Origin: Bacteroidaceae bacterium
GTDB taxonomy: Bacteria > Bacteroidota > Bacteroidia > Bacteroidales > Bacteroidaceae
Reading direction: 5' to 3'
Assembly (NCBI GenBank): GCA_011959205.1
Contig: BLLV01000010.1
Location: forward strand, 1 to 35,796
DNA: 35,796 bases
Shown: one piece after another, positions 33,154 to 35,796 of the stretch
Layout: the number at the start of each line of letters is the position of its first letter
Numbering within the stretch: position 1 is the stretch's first letter
Notes under the pieces: generated by a model
What the model was told of the DNA's origin: nothing
Seen by the model: the letters and a program-made list of their open reading frames with translations, nothing else
Databases searched by the model: none
Made by a program: the position numbers and the translations under genes

Positions 33154-34296
33154 ATGAAAAGATCTATTTTTGTTTTAGCATTAAGCATGGGCGCCTTTAC
33201 CATGTATGCACAAAATGACCGTACCGCTCTTGAAGGCACACGTTTGGGTGACAACTGGTCTATTGAACTGAAAACCGGTGGCGTGACACCTCTTACCCAC
33301 AGTTCGTTTTTCAAAAATGCCCGTCCGGCTTTCGGGTTCGGAATCGGAAAACAACTCACTCCCGTATTCGGATTGGGCATTCAAGGCATGGGATATGTAA
33401 ATACCTCGGCCAGCAAGACCGCATTTGACGCTTCCGAAGTGAGCGTGCTCGGCAAAGTCAACCTGATGAACCTTTTCGGAAGCTATACAGGCGAACCGCG
33501 CACCTTCGAAATCGAAGCCTTGACAGGCATCGGGTGGCTGCATTACTATCAGAACGGCCCCGGCGACACAAACTCCTGGTCCACACGCTTGGGCCTGAAT
33601 CTGAATTTCAACCTGGGTGAAGAGAAAGCATGGACATTCGGCATCAAACCGGCCATCGTATATGATATGCAGGGAGACTTCAACCGGAACAAAAGCCGTT
33701 TCAACGCCAATAATGCAGCTTTTGAGCTGACTGCCGGATTAACCTACCATTTCATGTGCAGCAACGGCACACACCACTTCACAACGGTGAAGCCATACGA
33801 TGCAGCAGAAGTAGGAGAACTGAATGACGCGGTGAACGACCTTCGGTCACAATTGAACGACAAGGACATGCAGTTGAACAATGCCATGCAGCAGGCAAAC
33901 AATCTGCAACAAGAATTGGCCGACTGCAGAACTCAGGCTGCCAACATAGAAACTGTGGTAAAAACCAACCGCATTCCCGAGTCTATCATAACCTTCCGAC
34001 AAGGCAAATCGGTAGTCGATGCCTCCCAACTCCCCAACGTGGAACGTGTGGCCACTTACATGAAAAAGCATCCTGAAGCCAAGGTTATCATCAAAGGATA
34101 TGCTTCTCCCGAAGGCAACCTCGCTTTCAATGAGAAACTGGCAAACGCACGTGCCGAGTCCGTAAAGAGCATCCTTGTAAAAAGATACAAAATCAATGAC
34201 ACCCGTATCACTGCCGAAGGACAAGGAATCGGTGATATGTTCTCGGAAGCAGACTGGAACCGTGTCAGCATTTGTACCATCGAAGAAAGTAAATAA
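33154..34296 (+). CDS. OmpA-family outer membrane protein
   Basis: A 380-residue protein starting at 33154 with a signal peptide (MKRSIFVLALSMGAFTMYAQ); 13 upstream in-frame codons were left out because the signal peptide starts here. The N-terminal half is rich in alternating beta-strand text (GDNWSIELKTGGVTPL; AWTFGIKPAIVYDMQGDF), probably an 8-stranded barrel. A coiled-coil linker (about 230-270, LNDAVNDLRSQLNDKDMQLN) leads to an OmpA-like peptidoglycan-binding domain: IITFRQGKSVVD, VIIKGYASPEGN, NEKLANARAESVKSIL. The Asp usual after the first glycine block is replaced in GYASPEG. It ties the outer membrane to the wall. Confidence 0.92.
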   Translation: MKRSIFVLALSMGAFTMYAQNDRTALEGTRLGDNWSIELKTGGVTPLTHSSFFKNARPAFGFGIGKQLTPVFGLGIQGMGYVNTSASKTAFDASEVSVLGKVNLMNLFGSYTGEPRTFEIEALTGIGWLHYYQNGPGDTNSWSTRLGLNLNFNLGEEKAWTFGIKPAIVYDMQGDFNRNKSRFNANNAAFELTAGLTYHFMCSNGTHHFTTVKPYDAAEVGELNDAVNDLRSQLNDKDMQLNNAMQQANNLQQELADCRTQAANIETVVKTNRIPESIITFRQGKSVVDASQLPNVERVATYMKKHPEAKVIIKGYASPEGNLAFNEKLANARAESVKSILVKRYKINDTRITAEGQGIGDMFSEADWNRVSICTIEESK

Positions 34297-34307
34297 CCTT
34301 TATCCCC

Positions 34308-34343
34308 CCCCTCACTTCCTGCTTTCCAGCAGGAAATGAGGGG
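34308..34343 (+). terminator. Hairpin after the OmpA-family gene
   Basis: CCCCTCA-C-TTCCTGCT (34308-34323) pairs with AGCAGGAA-A-TGAGGGG (34328-34343) around a TTCC tetraloop, 15 pairs with one mismatch, 12 bp after the stop. There is no T-run behind it, so it may instead stabilise the mRNA 3' end. Confidence 0.6.
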
Positions 34344-34360
34344 ATAATAACAAATATAGT

Positions 34361-35584
34361 ATGGACTTACACTCAGGATTACCCTATTGGATCATCAGAA
34401 ATTCCCTATGGGACTATTTTCATCCTTTGGAAAAGGATCTGTCAACCGATGTTGTCATTGTAGGTTCCGGCATAACAGGAGCCTTGATGGCACACGAATT
34501 GTGCCGTGCCGGAATAAAATGTTGCATAGTAGACAAACGCAGCATTGCAACCGGAAGTTCCGCTGCCAGCACCGCACTGCTGCAATATGAAATTGACGTT
34601 CCTCTTTGCCGGATGGCACACATCATCGGTGAAGAAAACGCCGCGACAGCTTACCATGCCTGCCTGCAATCTATTTCCGATATAAAAAAGGTACTGGAAG
34701 AAACGGGAGTCAATGCCGGTTTCGAACAACTGCCCAGCCTCTTTTATGCCAGCAGTCCGGCAGATAACAAACTTTTGGAACAAGAATATGAAATACGGCA
34801 AAAACATAAGTTGCCGGTCAGTCTGCTCAAGAAAAAGGAAATTAGAGAGGAATATAAAGTAAAGACACCCGGCAACGCACTGATAAATGAAGCATCCGCA
34901 CAGCTGGATGCCTACAGGGCAGCAACCAGACTGTTAGCATATCATATAAAGGAAAGCGGGCTGAAAGTTTTCACCCATACCGCCATAAAGGAGTGCACGG
35001 AAACATCCGGTGGATGTATCATGACAACGGACAGAGGAGATAAAATTAAATGCGGGCATGTAATTATAGCCACGGGATTTGAGGCCGGACAATTCCTTCC
35101 TCAAAAAATCATGGAGCTGACCTCCACCTATGCACTCATATCGCATCCGGTAGCCTCCGAACACTTGTGGCCTACACATTGCCTGATTTGGGAAACAGCC
35201 GATCCGTATCTATACATCCGCACCACCGATAAAAACCGGATCATCGTAGGTGGCGAGGACGAAAAGTTCAGTGACCCGCAACGCCGTGATTCGTTACTCA
35301 GAAAGAAAACCCGTATTTTAGAAAAGAAAATCAGAAAACTATTCCCCGACCTCCCTTTCAAAACGGAAATGGCATGGTGCGGCACATTCAGCAGCACCAA
35401 GGACGGACTACCCTTTATCGGCAACTGGCCCGACAGGGAACGAATATTTTTCGATCTGGGATATGGTGGAAACGGTATTACTTTCAGCATGATCGGAGCG
35501 CAAATAATCTGCCGTCAGCTACAAGGCATCAAAGATGAACGCAGCAGTCTTTTCGGCTACGAAAGAATTGAAAAATATGGATAA
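34361..35584 (+). CDS. DAO-type FAD-dependent oxidoreductase
   Basis: A 407-residue flavoprotein. The dinucleotide-binding loop VVIVGSGITGALMAHELCRA is at about 31-50, followed by DKRSIATGSSAASTALLQYE, which is the FAD-contact region of the D-amino acid oxidase/glycine oxidase group. C-terminal text IIVGGEDEKFSDPQRR and FDLGYGGNGITFSMIGAQII closes the FAD site. It probably oxidises an amino acid or related amine in the cytosol; the substrate is not evident. Follows the OmpA-family gene on the same strand, separated by a hairpin. Confidence 0.9.
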   Translation: MDLHSGLPYWIIRNSLWDYFHPLEKDLSTDVVIVGSGITGALMAHELCRAGIKCCIVDKRSIATGSSAASTALLQYEIDVPLCRMAHIIGEENAATAYHACLQSISDIKKVLEETGVNAGFEQLPSLFYASSPADNKLLEQEYEIRQKHKLPVSLLKKKEIREEYKVKTPGNALINEASAQLDAYRAATRLLAYHIKESGLKVFTHTAIKECTETSGGCIMTTDRGDKIKCGHVIIATGFEAGQFLPQKIMELTSTYALISHPVASEHLWPTHCLIWETADPYLYIRTTDKNRIIVGGEDEKFSDPQRRDSLLRKKTRILEKKIRKLFPDLPFKTEMAWCGTFSSTKDGLPFIGNWPDRERIFFDLGYGGNGITFSMIGAQIICRQLQGIKDERSSLFGYERIEKYG

Positions 35585-35601
35585 AAGGAATGCTCTTCTT
35601 C

Positions 35602-35796
35602 TCAAATTTTTATCGTCTTCACCCTACCCGGAACCACCGTGAGCCGCACCGTGCCATCCCCCTCTATCTCCACCTTCTGGTACCGCGGCTCCACCACCAC
35701 CTTGCCATCCAGTGCCATCAGCCCCCATTGGCAGGCATTCCCCTCGAATACACAATAACCGCCGACGGGAGGACGGATGTTCCGATAACAGGGAGG
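35602..35796 (-). CDS. C-terminal end of a WG-repeat protein (partial)
   Basis: The last 64 codons of a minus-strand gene whose start lies beyond the window. The visible part contains a WG repeat (CQWGLMALDGKVVVEPRYQK), the short beta-hairpin unit that recurs in WG/KWG-repeat proteins, then ends TVRLTVVPGRVKTIKI before TGA at 35604-35602. Function unknown. It converges on the FAD oxidoreductase gene with 17 bp between the two stops. Confidence 0.7.
   Translation of the reverse strand, partial: PPCYRNIRPPVGGYCVFEGNACQWGLMALDGKVVVEPRYQKVEIEGDGTVRLTVVPGRVKTIKI

Overview
The window reads as a Bacteroidales genome, most likely Bacteroides or Phocaeicola. Promoters carry the Bacteroides-type -7 box (TAnnTTTG), in one case with a TTTG -33 box at 19-bp spacing. 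The gene content also fits: BioC/BioG biotin synthesis, a GH57 / glycogen synthase / debranching enzyme cluster, an OmpA-family porin, and a CTnDOT-type integrase. The species cannot be fixed from the sequence alone.

Positions 1 to about 12302 are one end of an integrated mobile element; the other end lies outside the window. From the chromosomal junction inward it carries an IntDOT-like tyrosine recombinase, a small RhuM-like ORF, an SF3-type helicase, a Toprim primase, MobC and a MobA-type HUH relaxase. Two non-coding stretches look functional: a hairpin-rich probable oriT between primase and mobC, and a TTTGATGAAA-rich region between helicase and primase that could be a replication origin. 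Beyond an AraC-type regulator follows a tightly packed minus-strand operon: nitroreductase, EamA exporter, a frameshifted DUF1848 protein, a radical SAM protein, and a membrane hybrid histidine kinase that resembles RteA of CTnDOT. In CTnDOT the gene upstream of rteA is tetQ; here it is a different set of cargo genes. The junction carries GTAAGTTTGC (12293-12302), matching the GTANNTTTGC core used by CTnDOT-family integrases.

Positions 12303 to 35796 look chromosomal. First come a methyltransferase and a short apparent remnant of an SRAP/YedK-type peptidase. Then a complete late biotin operon (bioB-A-F-G-C-D, minus strand) starts from a consensus promoter and is led by an unrecognised 126-aa ORF translationally coupled to bioB. 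Next is a glycogen cluster: debranching enzyme, glycosyltransferase, and a GH57 protein that lacks both catalytic residues and ends in a lysine/alanine-rich tail. purT follows, then a padR-pspC pair, two acetyltransferases, a recR operon divergent from a sodium:solute symporter plus engB, an uncharacterised membrane protein, an OmpA-family porin, a DAO-type FAD oxidoreductase, and the end of a WG-repeat protein.

Most worth following up: the regulator plus cargo operon that takes the place of tetQ upstream of the Rte-like kinase; the possible origin and oriT of the element; the leader ORF of the biotin operon; the GH57 pseudoenzyme; and the overlap between the IntDOT core motif and the Bacteroides promoter consensus.
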